From NCBI RefSeq assembly GCF_024623185.1, contig NZ_JANJZK010000011.1:17322-81321 (forward strand): a stretch of 64,000 bases of DNA, read 5' to 3'. Below the pieces are notes generated by a model that saw nothing but the letters and a program-made list of their open reading frames with translations, was not told the DNA's origin and did not search any database. The DNA is from Anaerofustis stercorihominis. GTDB taxonomy: Bacteria; Bacillota; Clostridia; Eubacteriales; Anaerofustaceae. Of the stretch, positions 18,462 through 30,800 are shown piece by piece (the first letter of the stretch is position 1; each line of letters starts with the position of its first letter). Position numbers and translations under genes: made by a program.

Positions 18462-20798
18462 ATGATGGTAACAGAGATTTTAAAAAGAGACGGACGTACA
18501 AGTAAATACGAAAAGAAGAAGATAACAGATGCCATTTATAAAGCAGCCGAAGCAGCGGGCGGACAGGATTATGCTACGGCAAAAGAGCTATCTGATAAAG
18601 TAGATAATATTTTAAACGATAAGTATATAGATATAGTTCCTACTGTGGAACAAATACAAGATACGGTTGAGAAGACTTTGATTGAAAGTGGACATGCCAA
18701 AACTGCAAAGAATTACATACTATATAGGGCGGAAAGAAATAAAGTCAGAGAGATGAATACCAAGCTGATGAAGATATATGAAGATCTGACTTTCAAAAGC
18801 TCCATTGAAAATGATGTAAAGAGAGAAAATGCAAATATAAACGGTGATACCGCCATGGGAACCATGCTAAAATATGGTTCCGAGGGTGCAAAAAACTTTT
18901 ATGAAATGTTTATTTTGGACGAAAAACATGCTGCCGCACATGCCAAAGGTAATATTCATATTCATGACTTGGATTTTTATACTTTAACTACGACGTGCTG
19001 TCAGATAGATTTAACAAAATTATTTAAAGGCGGATTTTCTACAGGGAACGGATTTATAAGAGAGCCAAAGGATATAAGGACTTATTCCGCACTTGCTTGT
19101 ATTGCCATACAGTCCAATCAAAATGATCAGCACGGTGGGCAAAGTATTCCGAAGTTCGATTATGATTTAGCTCAGGGTGTAAAAAAGACATATAGAAAAA
19201 TTTATGTCACAAATATGGCTAAAGCCTTGGAACTTCTCGCCGGGATAGAAAACAGTGAAGAAGTCTCTAAGGATATATATAAAAATATCGAAGAAAAATC
19301 AGGTTTGTATCCTACGCTTGATGATAATGAAAAATTCTTAAAACTTGAGAGAGAAGAACTGGATAAATTAGACCATGACGACTTTGATACTCTAATTTCT
19401 TTTACAAAGAAAAGTTCTTTGAAAGAAACCGACAAAGCTACATATCAGGCTATGGAAGCACTTATACATAATCTAAATACTATGCATTCCAGAGCCGGTG
19501 CACAGGTTCCTTTCAGTTCAATAAACTACGGAACCGATACTTCCAGCGAAGGAAGAATGATTATTAAAAATATCCTGCTTGCAACAAAGTCAGGTTTGGG
19601 AAACGGAGAAACTCCTATTTTCCCCGTTCAAATATTTAAGGTAAAAGAAGGAGTTAACTACAATCCTGAAGACCCTAATTATGATTTGTTTAAACTTGCC
19701 ATAGAAGTTTCCAGTGAGAGACTATTTCCTAACTTCTCCTTTATAGATTCTCCTTTCAACTTAAAATATTATAAAGAGGGAGATCCGGACTCTGAAATTG
19801 CTTATATGGGGTGCAGAACAAGAGTAATGGCAAATGTTGATAAAGATAATGAAATAGTGACCGGCAGAGGAAATTTAAGTTTTACTTCCATAAATCTTCC
19901 TAGACTTGCTATAGAAGCAAAAGGTGATATTGATAAATTTTATTCAATGCTTAATGATGAGATGAACCTTTGTGTTAAACAGCTTTTGCACAGATTTAAA
20001 ATACAATGTTCAAAGACAGTAAGAAATTCTCCGTTCTTAATGGGTGAAGGAGTATGGATCAATTCTGAAAATTTAAAGCCGGATGATACGGTTGAAGAAG
20101 TTTTGAAGCATGGTACTTTAAGTATCGGGTTTATCGGGCTTGCGGAAACACTGACTGCTTTAGTCGGCAAACATCATGGGGAAAGTGAAGAAAGCGAAAG
20201 ACTCGGACTTGAAATCATTTCTCACATGAGAGATAAAGTAGATGAAGAAACAGAAAGGCGCGGTCTCAATTTTTCTTTGGTTGCAACTCCTGCCGAAGGA
20301 TTATCCGGAAGATTTGTAAGGATGGATAAAAAAAGATATGGTATTATCGAAGGTGTAACCGATAAAGATTATTATACAAATTCATTTCATGTACCTGTTG
20401 GATATGATATAAGTGCCTTTGATAAAATCAAAAAAGAGGCACCTTTCCATGAACTGACAAACGGCGGGCATATAACATATGTTGAGCTTGACGGTGATAC
20501 TACAAAGAATTTAGAAGCATTTGAAAAAATAGTAAGATGTATGAAAGATATGGGACTTGGTTACGGTGCTATAAATCATCCTGTTGACAGAGATCCTGTA
20601 TGCGGATATAACGGGGTAATCTATGATGAATGCCCTCACTGTCACAGAAAAGAAGATGACACGGACGTTCCATTCGAAAGAATAAGAAGGATAACAGGAT
20701 ATCTGGTAGGTACTTTGGATAGATTTAATAATGGAAAAAGGGCTGAAGAATCTGATAGAGTGAAGCATTCACTAAATTCACAAATGGAAAACTTATAG
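18462..20798 (+). CDS. nrdD: Anaerobic ribonucleoside-triphosphate reductase
   Basis: A 778-aa class III reductase that makes deoxynucleoside triphosphates without oxygen, using a glycyl radical. An N-terminal ATP-cone (about residues 4-95) binds the ATP/dATP allosteric signal. The large barrel domain holds GNIHIHDLDFYTLTTTCCQ and HNLNTMHSRAGAQVPFSS. A metal site DPVCGYNGVIYDECPHC lies near residue 710. The radical glycine is Gly746 in RRITGYLVGT. AGGAG stands before ATGATG, so the start is 18462 or 18465. A protein carrying a second copy of its C-terminal 42 residues follows 11 nt later, then nrdG. Confidence 0.96.
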   Translation: MMVTEILKRDGRTSKYEKKKITDAIYKAAEAAGGQDYATAKELSDKVDNILNDKYIDIVPTVEQIQDTVEKTLIESGHAKTAKNYILYRAERNKVREMNTKLMKIYEDLTFKSSIENDVKRENANINGDTAMGTMLKYGSEGAKNFYEMFILDEKHAAAHAKGNIHIHDLDFYTLTTTCCQIDLTKLFKGGFSTGNGFIREPKDIRTYSALACIAIQSNQNDQHGGQSIPKFDYDLAQGVKKTYRKIYVTNMAKALELLAGIENSEEVSKDIYKNIEEKSGLYPTLDDNEKFLKLEREELDKLDHDDFDTLISFTKKSSLKETDKATYQAMEALIHNLNTMHSRAGAQVPFSSINYGTDTSSEGRMIIKNILLATKSGLGNGETPIFPVQIFKVKEGVNYNPEDPNYDLFKLAIEVSSERLFPNFSFIDSPFNLKYYKEGDPDSEIAYMGCRTRVMANVDKDNEIVTGRGNLSFTSINLPRLAIEAKGDIDKFYSMLNDEMNLCVKQLLHRFKIQCSKTVRNSPFLMGEGVWINSENLKPDDTVEEVLKHGTLSIGFIGLAETLTALVGKHHGESEESERLGLEIISHMRDKVDEETERRGLNFSLVATPAEGLSGRFVRMDKKRYGIIEGVTDKDYYTNSFHVPVGYDISAFDKIKKEAPFHELTNGGHITYVELDGDTTKNLEAFEKIVRCMKDMGLGYGAINHPVDRDPVCGYNGVIYDECPHCHRKEDDTDVPFERIRRITGYLVGTLDRFNNGKRAEESDRVKHSLNSQMENL

Positions 20799-20809
20799 GA
20801 GGTAATATA

Positions 20810-21148
20810 ATGAACACAGCAAAAGAATTAACTTATGAAACTAAAATAAATGATACTAATGTGTATGTATACGGAAATATAGATAATTTAACTAAAGAAG
20901 AAATCAAAGCATATATCAAAGAAGTTGAAAGAGAAAAAAACAGTGAAGTGATTGAACTTAATTTATATGCGGATGAAGAAAGCGGATATATCGGAAGAAG
21001 TGCGAAAGTAAAACCTATTCCTTTCGATAGGATAAGAAGGATAACCGGATATTTGGTAGGTACTTTGGATAGATTTAATGATGCTAAAAGAAGTGAAGAG
21101 CAGGATAGGGTAAAACATTCTCTAAATTCTAATATGGAAAGACTTTAG
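20810..21148 (+). CDS. Free-standing glycyl-radical domain protein matching NrdD
   Basis: A 112-aa protein between nrdD and nrdG. Residues 71-112 (from PFDRIRRITGYLVG) match the last 42 residues of NrdD at 35 of 42 positions, including the radical glycine (Gly80 here). The DNA also stays close, so this is a duplication of the 3' end of nrdD. The first 70 residues are unrelated to NrdD and acidic. The arrangement recalls GrcA/YfiD, a spare glycyl-radical domain that rescues oxygen-cleaved pyruvate formate-lyase. A matching role for reductase is inference. AGGAGG lies 7 nt upstream, overlapping the nrdD stop; nrdG starts one base after its stop. Confidence 0.8.
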   Translation: MNTAKELTYETKINDTNVYVYGNIDNLTKEEIKAYIKEVEREKNSEVIELNLYADEESGYIGRSAKVKPIPFDRIRRITGYLVGTLDRFNDAKRSEEQDRVKHSLNSNMERL

Positions 21149-21149
21149 T

Positions 21150-21668
21150 ATGGATGAAGAAAAAGAAATAAGGATAGCCGGCATTGTCAGAGAATCCATT
21201 GTAGACGGTCCGGGACTGAGGTTTACTCTTTTTGTCCAGGGGTGTCCTCATAAATGCCCTGAATGCCATAATCCCCAAACTCATGATTTTAACGGCGGAC
21301 AAGTTGTCAGTCATGAAAAAGTATTAAATGCTATATTTGATAATCCCCTTTTAAGCGGTGTGACCTTTTCAGGCGGAGAACCTTTCATGCAGGCTAAAAG
21401 TTTATATTTAATAGGGAAGGAAATTAAAAATAAAGGTTTGAATTTAATTACCTATACCGGATTTTTATTTGAAGATTTATTGAAAATGAGTGAAAATGAT
21501 CCTTATATATTAAAGCTTATAAAATTAAATGATTATATAATGGATGGAAAATTTGAGCTTAAAAATAAAACTTATGATAAAACCTTTGTTGGAAGCTCCA
21601 ATCAAAGAAGGATCGATGTTAAAAAGACGATAGAAAATAATTATAAAATCATAGAAAAAGACTTCTAA
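21150..21668 (+). CDS. nrdG: Anaerobic ribonucleotide reductase activating enzyme
   Basis: A 172-aa radical-SAM enzyme that installs the glycyl radical on NrdD. The [4Fe-4S] cysteines are Cys32, Cys36 and Cys39 in GCPHKCPECHNP, and the SAM-contact motif is TFSGGEPFMQ near residue 73. Length and motifs are normal for NrdG. Its ATG is one base after the stop of the free-standing glycyl-radical protein, so it is translationally coupled to it and might also activate it. Confidence 0.95.
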   Translation: MDEEKEIRIAGIVRESIVDGPGLRFTLFVQGCPHKCPECHNPQTHDFNGGQVVSHEKVLNAIFDNPLLSGVTFSGGEPFMQAKSLYLIGKEIKNKGLNLITYTGFLFEDLLKMSENDPYILKLIKLNDYIMDGKFELKNKTYDKTFVGSSNQRRIDVKKTIENNYKIIEKDF

Positions 21669-21683
21669 ATGAAGTCTTTTTTA
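21656..21683 (+). terminator. Terminator of the nrd operon
   Basis: AAAAGACTTC-TAAAT-GAAGTCTTTTTT overlapping the nrdG stop codon. Confidence 0.85.
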
Positions 21684-21843
21684 TTTATGTTACTTAATAA
21701 GAAATAATAATGGTAAATAATGACATATTTTATCAAATATTGTTGTAAACGATATTACTATATGATATTCTTATTATATGAAAATTAAGTGAATATCATG
21801 TGTAAATAACATGGTGCGAGCTTGTGGTATAAAGGAGTATAAA

Positions 21844-24800
21844 ATGAAAGAGGAAAGAAAAATTAGAAGAAGAATAGAGAAGTTTGTATCGCTACTCGTA
21901 GCATTTTTATTGTTTTTTGAAGTTTTCTTGGGCGGATTTTCGCCAATATTTGCTAAGGCTTCTGAAAATAGTGATGTAAAAAGCATGAGAGTAGATACAT
22001 CGAGAAAAGATGATGTAATCGAAAAAGGGAAAGATTACACCATTTATGAAAACGAAGATGGTTCCAGAACGATCGACATGTATACAGATAACGTCAGAGA
22101 AAAAGACGAAAACGGTGAATATGTTGATTACGACAGTTCCATTGAGACTCTTCCTCAAAAGAGAAGCAGAAGTGCTTCCGATTACAAATATAAAAATGTA
22201 AGTGGTGTGACCGATGTTATGCTGCCTTCGGATTTTGCGGATAATAAACTTATATCGGTTTCCAAAGATGGTAAAGATCAAGTTACCTTCAGACCGATAT
22301 TTGAAAAAGAAGCAGATAGCAATGAGACAAAGGGTGAATTACAAAAAGAGAATGTAACGGATATATATGAAGGTAATGAAGAAAAGAATACCAAAATTAT
22401 ATACGGTACGGATGATAAGAACGTAAAGCTTGAATATATACCTTTGGATAACGGTATTAAAGAAAATATAATTTTAAATAAAAAACCGGATAATAATAAA
22501 TTTTATTATGAACTTACCTGCAAAGGAATGGTTCCTACTATTCCCGAAGTAGGAGGAGTTCTTTTTAATGATAAAATTTCGGGAGAAGAGAAGGGTGCTA
22601 TTTTAGTGCCTTATATGACAGACAGCTCCGAAGGCGGTGCATACAGTGAAGACTTACATTATTCTTTAGAGGAAATAGATAAAGAAAATGATAAATATAA
22701 ACTTATTTTAACGGTATCAAGGGATTATCTTGATGATGATAACAGAATATATCCTGTTATTATCGACCCTACATATACCGCAAAGTCTACAGACGGCGTT
22801 AAAGATGTATATATAGAAAGCGGATATCCAACTTCAAATTTCTACGTTAGTACGATCAGAAAAATGCCGATAGGTTATGGTTCCACCGATAAAGTCTGCA
22901 GGACTTTAATGAAATTTCCTGAGCTAAGTGCTAAAATCAAGAATAATTATGTCACAAGTGCCGCATTAAAACTTTATGAGCTAAGTAACGGTTCACCTTT
23001 TTCAACCGTGGAAGTTCATAAAAATGCTTCATCTTGGGCATTGGGTGAGGTCACATGGAACAAAAGACCTAAATGGACTTCGACTGTATATGCTTCAAAG
23101 AAGCTTAGCAATACTACCGCAGTGCATTCTTTGAATATAACAAAGCTTGTACAGGAATGGGCAAGGGGTACACAGGCTAATTACGGTATATTGCTAAAAG
23201 CGAGTGTAGAAAGTTCAGGTACTAAAAATTATAATTCTTTCCATGGTACGAGATCTTCCACTGCGGCAAAGAGACCTACTCTTTCTGTCAACTATACTGT
23301 TCCTTCTCCTAAACCGCCGGGAAAAGCAGAAGTAACGGTAAATGGTGCCAAAACAGTTTATGTAAACAATAAAAGCGGGGATAAAGCTCTAGCTGTAAAA
23401 TGGACAGGTGTTACTTCAAATTGTTTAGAAGCTGTTCAGGCAAGACATATAAGATATAAGGCTGATAATGTATTTGATAATGCAACAGAAACTATGGCAT
23501 ATAAGAATACGGGAACTGTAGCGGCAAGCGGTACTTATAATACAAAAGCTGCCTTATCAAGCGGCTGGAGCGAAGGCAGGTACGGCATAGGGATCAGAGG
23601 AGTAGATAAAGGCAATAATAAAGGAAGTGGTACATATTGTTATATTTATGTCGATAATACTGCACCTAATAAAGTCAGTAACATAAAATTAACTTCAAGC
23701 AGAGACGGTACATCTCAAACAACTTCTAAAGTTAAAGTAACTTATACATCGGGAAGTGACCCTGGAACCAATTCATCCGGTGTTGCTAAACACAATATCA
23801 TACTTTACGGTGAAGACGGGAATGTTATCCAGAATGTTACCACTGCAAATATGTCTACTTATACTTTTACCAATGTGGAAGCGAACCAGAACGTTTATGT
23901 TAAGATTGCCAGTATTGATAAGGCTAACAATAAATCTGCTTTTGTTCAAAGTGCTAATCATTCTATTTCTAATATGGTAAAACCTGAGATAGATCATGCA
24001 AATACGACTTCGTCATTATCTGATGATACATATATTAATAACGTCAATAAAGAAATGTTTATTTCTTGGAAGGTCAACTATAAAGACGGTGATAAAGAAT
24101 TAAATTTAGGTAAGATAACTTGTAATGTTTTAAAAGAAGACGGGATTGCCGTTAGCGGATTTAGTGAAAAAAATCTTGTTTTCCCTTCTTCCGTAACAGG
24201 ATATCCAAAGGAATATAAAGAATATGATGTAAGTAATGTATTTGGAAATATAGATACACTGGTTGACGGAAAATACAAAGTCAGATTAAGATTTTATTCA
24301 AGTGATAACCTAATTTATGATGAAAAAGATTTTATATATAATAAAGATACGACCTCTCCTGAAATTGACATAAATACTCCCGATGAAAATGCCGTCTTGA
24401 AATTGGTTTCCAATATTTCATATACGGCAGCTGATGCTATAAGCGGGATAAAGGATAGTAAGATATATCTTGTTTACAGTAATGGAAAAGAAAAACTGCT
24501 CACTGAAAACAGCGGAAATTATAATTTTGATACAACAAATTATGACGAGGGTAATTATAAAATAAAAATAGTCGTAAATGATAAGGCTGGAAACAAGAAT
24601 GAAGTTTTAAGAAATGTAAGCATATCAAATCCTCCGCCTACACCTATAGTAGACTTTGCTAAGGTGTTTGGAGGAAGCAATGATAATATAGAACTAAATT
24701 ACAGTTGGGTCAGGGGGGACGAAAGTATATCCAAAGTAGATCATATCGAGTATGCCATGGACAATAAAGAAAATTGGATTAGTATACAAGATTCCAATCC

Positions 24801-27800
24801 TAATATAGATGAGAATAACAGATATGAAAATAAAACAGCAAACCTTAGTGTTGAAAACCTAAAGGAAGGAACACATACTTTTTACTTTAAAGCTGTAGAT
24901 CATGACGGCGTAAGCGGTACTATAAGAAGCTTGAAGTACACCGTAGATGCTACCGCACCTGTTATTAGCATATCTAAACCTGCTATGAATTCTAAATTTA
25001 TAGATTTGGTTTTCTTAAAAGGTACAGTGGAAGATCCGCATTTACTTAGTTACGATGTTATGATTGCAAATGGAGAAAATACGGTAGAGTCTGATTATAC
25101 TTTAGTAAAAACTGTTGATAATCCAAAAGAAAAAGATAATATTTCCGGTACTTTAGCTGTTTTAAATTTGAAGGATAATGATAAATACCCTATAGGACAG
25201 AAATTAAGTATTAAAGTAAAAGCTAAAGATACTTGTAATAACGTTAATAATACCAATAATGTAATTGTAGTTGAAAAGAAAGATGTCATACATCACGATG
25301 CAGATTTTAGTGTAGAAAAAACTACTGTTACTGACGGTGGAAAAAGTGAAGATATGGTTTTGGTTGGGGAAGAAAAAGCTTCCTTTAGTTTAAAGACCCT
25401 TCAAAACGAATCTTATAACGAGAATAATACAAGTTATTATATAGATGGAAGTACTGAATCAAAGGGTGAAGACGGTAAATTTGATTTCTCAGATAATGAA
25501 AAATTTTCTGATGACAGTATACATAGTTTGATCGTCAGGGATACAGTAAGTGAAACACCTAAATATTCTGTTCCGACTTATGATTATAATTTATATGATA
25601 ATATCGATGTAAGTGATGAGACTTTAACTAACTTAGAAAGAGAAAATAATTTGATAAGCCTTACAGATAAGAGCATATCCGGCGAATACATAATCAAGTC
25701 TGATGCTGCCGGGATCGTATCAGAAAATACATTATCTCTTAAAGTCATGGCAGAAGATACCATTCCTGAAGGCTGTGAGGTCGAATATTACTTAAGTCTT
25801 AATGATAAAGATTATATCAAAGTAAATAATGATGAAGAATATTATTTAGGAGGAAGCAGAGATAAATTTATATTAGATAGTTTAAAATTAAATAATATAA
25901 AACTAAAAGCTGTCTTGAAAGGGAATGGTGAAAACTCTCCTTCAATATCTTCGGTTAATGTTCTTGCAAAAGGTTCAAGCGGGGATGTTTTAAAAGTTGA
26001 TATGATGAATAAATACAATCCTAAAAACGTGCAGGTTAAGAGCGGACTGAATTACAGAACCAAAATCAGCTGGGATAAAGTCGAAGGAGCCGATAACGAT
26101 AATGTTATATATGAAATATACAGAAGTGAAGGAGATACATTTGATGTCAATAAAGCCGAAGTCGTAGCCGAAGGTGTGAAAGACAATTACTGGTTTGACA
26201 GCTATACTCCTATAGATCAGTACAGTAATGCCAATAATAATGAAGGAATTATGACCAGATCTTCCGCTATAATGAATTACGAAAAAGACTTTTCATACAA
26301 GGTAAAGGCAGTCAAAGATTTCAGCGGAAAGGTGAGGAAGAGTAACGGTACACTTGGAAATAATCCTTCTACACTGCCTGCTCTAAATGAGTATACAAAG
26401 CGCCTCGGAGATAAAGATTACTTGGGATATTTTGATTTTGAAACTCCCGTAAGTAACGGTAAAGTAGAGCAAAGTATGGGTAACTTCGTATACGAACAGT
26501 CCGACGGAAGTGTAAAAGGCAAGAATTATGATATAGATATGTCGAGAGTGTATAACAGTAATTCCACGAGTGTGACACCTCTTGGAATAGGCTGGGACTA
26601 TGAATTCAATCAAATATTACTTCAGACATATGATGAGTACGGCGATGAAATGGGTATGGTCTATAAAGACGGAAGCGGTACGATTTATAATTTTGCAAAG
26701 ATAAAGAATGAAAAATTATCCGTTAAAGAAAATATCGATGAAGCAAGCGGAAATATAGTATCCAGAGAGACAAAATATCAAAGTCCGTTCGGAACATACA
26801 TTCTTTTAACTAAAATAGAAAAATTGGATATAGATGATATTGACAGCGACGGAGATTTAAGTGAAGTAATAGATGTAAATTATATTATCAAAACAAAAGA
26901 CGGTGATACTTCTACCTTTGACAGAAATTCACAGATAATATCGACCGAAGACAGAAACGGGAACACGATGGTATATAGGTATTTTGATGAAGATATTAAC
27001 GCTCCGATGGATTCAAATATAGATTACAGAAGCAAAGGCAAAAAAGGATTGCTTAAAGAAGTCGAAGTTTTAAACGGAAAATCAATAAGTGAATTTGATA
27101 ATGAGTATAAAACCAAGCTTAGCGAGAGCAGTGAAAATCAGCAAAAATTCAAAAACAGCAGAAGCATTATGACTTTTGAATATAATGATGAAAATATGAT
27201 TGAAAGAGTAAATATGCCTCATGGTAAATACGTTACATATTCATATAAAAATGTAAGCTTCGGACTTGGTAAGAATAGAAAAGTCCTAGCCAGTGTAAAT
27301 AGTCATGTCGATGAAAATAATTCTCTTGATTACAGTTACGGATACTCAAGCGGAAGTAATCTTAGTACCATAAAAGACGGCGAAAATAATGAATATACCA
27401 TAGACTATTATAATGATAACGATAAGCTTGACATGGTTAAAAAGGTAACTTATCCTAACGGAGAAGGTAAGAGCTATGAATATAGTAAAATCGGTGGAGA
27501 TGAAAGTGCTCAGAAATTTGATAAGACAACAGAATATATCCATAAAAAAGCGGATATAGGAGATAAACTTAAAAATATTATAGGAGAGGACCCTACTGTT
27601 ATTGCAAGCAGTGAAGTCAAGTATAATGTTGACGGAAATATCATATACAGTAAAGATGCTAAAGGCAACGAAGTAGTAAGCGAATATGAAAACGGGCTCG
27701 AAGTAAAGACAACAAAGACTGTGGATACTTATACCTTAAGTAACGGAACGGTTCAAAAAGGCAGTAAGGAAAAGGTTTCCACCACTAAGTATGATTCGAT

Positions 27801-30800
27801 ACCTGATAATAACTCCCTCGCTTGTATCGCAGATACTAAAGGAAACGTTCTAAAAGAAACTGCGGAAGACGGAAGCGTGACAGAATATAAGTATGACAGC
27901 GAAGAATTTGACGCCGACAGTGAAATAACCACTTTAGATGGAAAGACCCTAGAACAAAATAAATATGATTATGATGAAAAAGGGAATATACTTACAGAAG
28001 AAGAAACGGTTTCCGGTGATAAAACGATAAATACTTATGACGAAGACGGTGAGCTTTTAATTGAAGAAAACATAACCGCAGGAAATAAAATAAGCTCTAC
28101 ATCATATGTTTATGATGATAAGGGCAACACCGTTAGTGAAACGACTAAAAATGCAAGCGGAAGTGAAGAGAGAACTACAAATAGTGAATATGATAAATTT
28201 GGCAGAGTAACGAAAGAAACGGACGCAAAAGGTTATTCTACGATGTATGAGTACGACGGATATGACAGAGTGATAAAGACTACGAAGAACTCACTTACCG
28301 ACAGCGAAATAGCAGAGGGCGGAAGCAATAAGCCTATAGTAACCGAAAACAGATATAATAACAACGGAAGCCTCGTTTACGAAAAGAAAGAAGACGGAAG
28401 CGAAATCACTTATGAATATGACGATATGAATAAGGCTGTTAGGACTGAAACTGTGAAAGACGGACAATCGAGCGTAACGACTAATTCTTACGGTTATGCA
28501 GAGGGAAATGAAACTGACTTTATTATGGGGAATGAAGAAAATAGAAATTATGATTTCCTTTATAAAGAAACAAGTACTACCGACGGCATAGAAAGTATAA
28601 GTTATTCGGATGTAAACGGACAGAATGTAAAAGAGTATTCCAGAGGGAACACCACATATAATGAATATGACAATCAGGGACAGCTTATAAAGACATTTAA
28701 CATCGAAGATGACGCAGATGTGAAATATGGCAGACTTACCATGAACCTTTATGATGAAAAGGGGCAGCAAACATGCACAATAGAAAATCCGATTTATGAT
28801 GCGGAAAACAAAGTTTACACTGCCGATGACCAAAAATCCCTTGTTACAACAACAAAATATGATAAACTTGGTAATAAGATAAGCGAAACGGACCCTATGG
28901 GGAATGAGACAAAATATGGATATACCGAGGATAAGAAGCTAAATAAAGTTATCCTTCCCGGAGAAAACGTAACCGAGACTATGGAGAACATATCCGAAGG
29001 CGACAACACGAAGGCAGAAACAAAAAATGCCCTTGGAAACAAGAGCGAAGAAGTAACGGACAGCTTCGGGAACACCGTAGAGATAAGGGATATAGGAAAA
29101 GGGACCGAGACGGAAAAGAAAATCGTAACGAAGTACGATTACGATAAGAACGACAACAAAGTAAAAGAAACTTATTCAAACGGTGACTATAAGACCTTCT
29201 CATATGATTATGACGGGAAACTTTTAAAGGAAGAGCATTTCAGAAAAGATGACATTAAGAAAAGCGAAGACATAGTCTACAGCTACGATTTAAGCGGGAA
29301 TGTAGTAAAAGTCGTTCAAAGCAAGTACAGCGGTGAAGAAGTATCAAGCGTGAGATATACACTTAACTCTTATGACGGAAGGAACAGGCTGGTAAGTTCT
29401 TACGAGGGAGAAAAAGAAACTCCGAGCGAAAACGAAAGATTGAGATATTCTTATAACGACAAGAACGAACTTATCAAAGTCACTTATCCAAACTTAGAAG
29501 CGGGAACGAAAGAAGTCATATACGAATACAGTGAAAACGGAAAAGTGATGAACATCAAAGCCGTTACATCTTCGAGTTCGGCAGAAAAACTTGTAAGGCA
29601 GTACACTTATTCTCCTAAGGGGAATGTGGAAAATATCAAGGACTACACCGGATTTGACGCGGGAAATGACAACTATATTTTAAGAAGCTATGAATATGAT
29701 TTATTCGACAGAGTGACTCATATCAAATATGCAAACGGTGACGACCTTACAAACGCAAAAGAAGAATATAAATTCACTTATGACAAGAACGGGAATATAC
29801 TAACCGAAGAAATTTTCAACGATTATCTGACGGAAGTGGGAAATAAAATTCATGCAGTAAAGAGTTATACCTACGACGAACTGGGAAGGCTTACAAAGGT
29901 CGAGGTAACGGATAAGCCGGATAATGACAGCGTAACCACCACAACATATACTTACGATAAAGTCGGCAACAGGCTAAGCAGGACAAAGGACGGAGCGAGG
30001 GAAGACTACGAATATAACGATTTAAACGAACTGTTAAAGGTAAAGAGCGGAGAAAACATAATAAAGGAATATTCCTACGACGCAAACGGGAACACGAAGA
30101 AAGAAGTGAGCGGAAGTAAGGAAACGAATTACTCTTACGATATTTCCAATCAGATGACCAAGTATGAGGCTAAGGGCGGGGAGAACGTTACTTTGACTCA
30201 GAACAATGAGTATAATTATGAAGGGCAGAGGATAAGGAAAGAGGTTGTTGATAGCAGTAAGGAAACTCCTGTTACTAAGGTGAATAATTATGTTTATGAT
30301 AGAGGGAATGTTATTTGTACAACAGATAATGAAAATAAGCTTATTTCATCTAATATCCTAAACTTAGATGGTAGTGTAATCTCAAGTGCAAGATTAGATA
30401 ATAGTCATTTTAAGTATCATTCTTATAATAAAGATACTAGAAACAGCACCTCAACTCTTGTCGGTGACGATAATGTTGGTATCGTGGCTTATAAGTACGA
30501 TGAGTTCGGCGGTACCGAAGTATTAGGCAATACAAGCTTTGAAAATGAAGTGTGTTACACGGGACAGGTGTATGATAAAGAGACTGGAGATTACTACTAT
30601 AATGCGAGATACTATAACCCTGAGGACGGCAGGTTTGTGACAGTTGATACTTATAGGGGTGAGTTTGAAGAGCCACTAAGTTTGCATTTGTATGCTTATT
30701 GTGCCAATAATCCTATCAACTTTACGGATCCGAGTGGGCATAAGAAAAAGAAAAAACAAATAGTATATTTAAATGATAAGTTGGATAAAAAAATGAATTC

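Noticed and set aside
28291..28833. 180-codon open frame on the minus strand inside the rhs gene
   Set aside because: It is antisense to conserved YD repeats, has no ribosome site and no recognisable domain; repeat-rich coding DNA often leaves such frames open.
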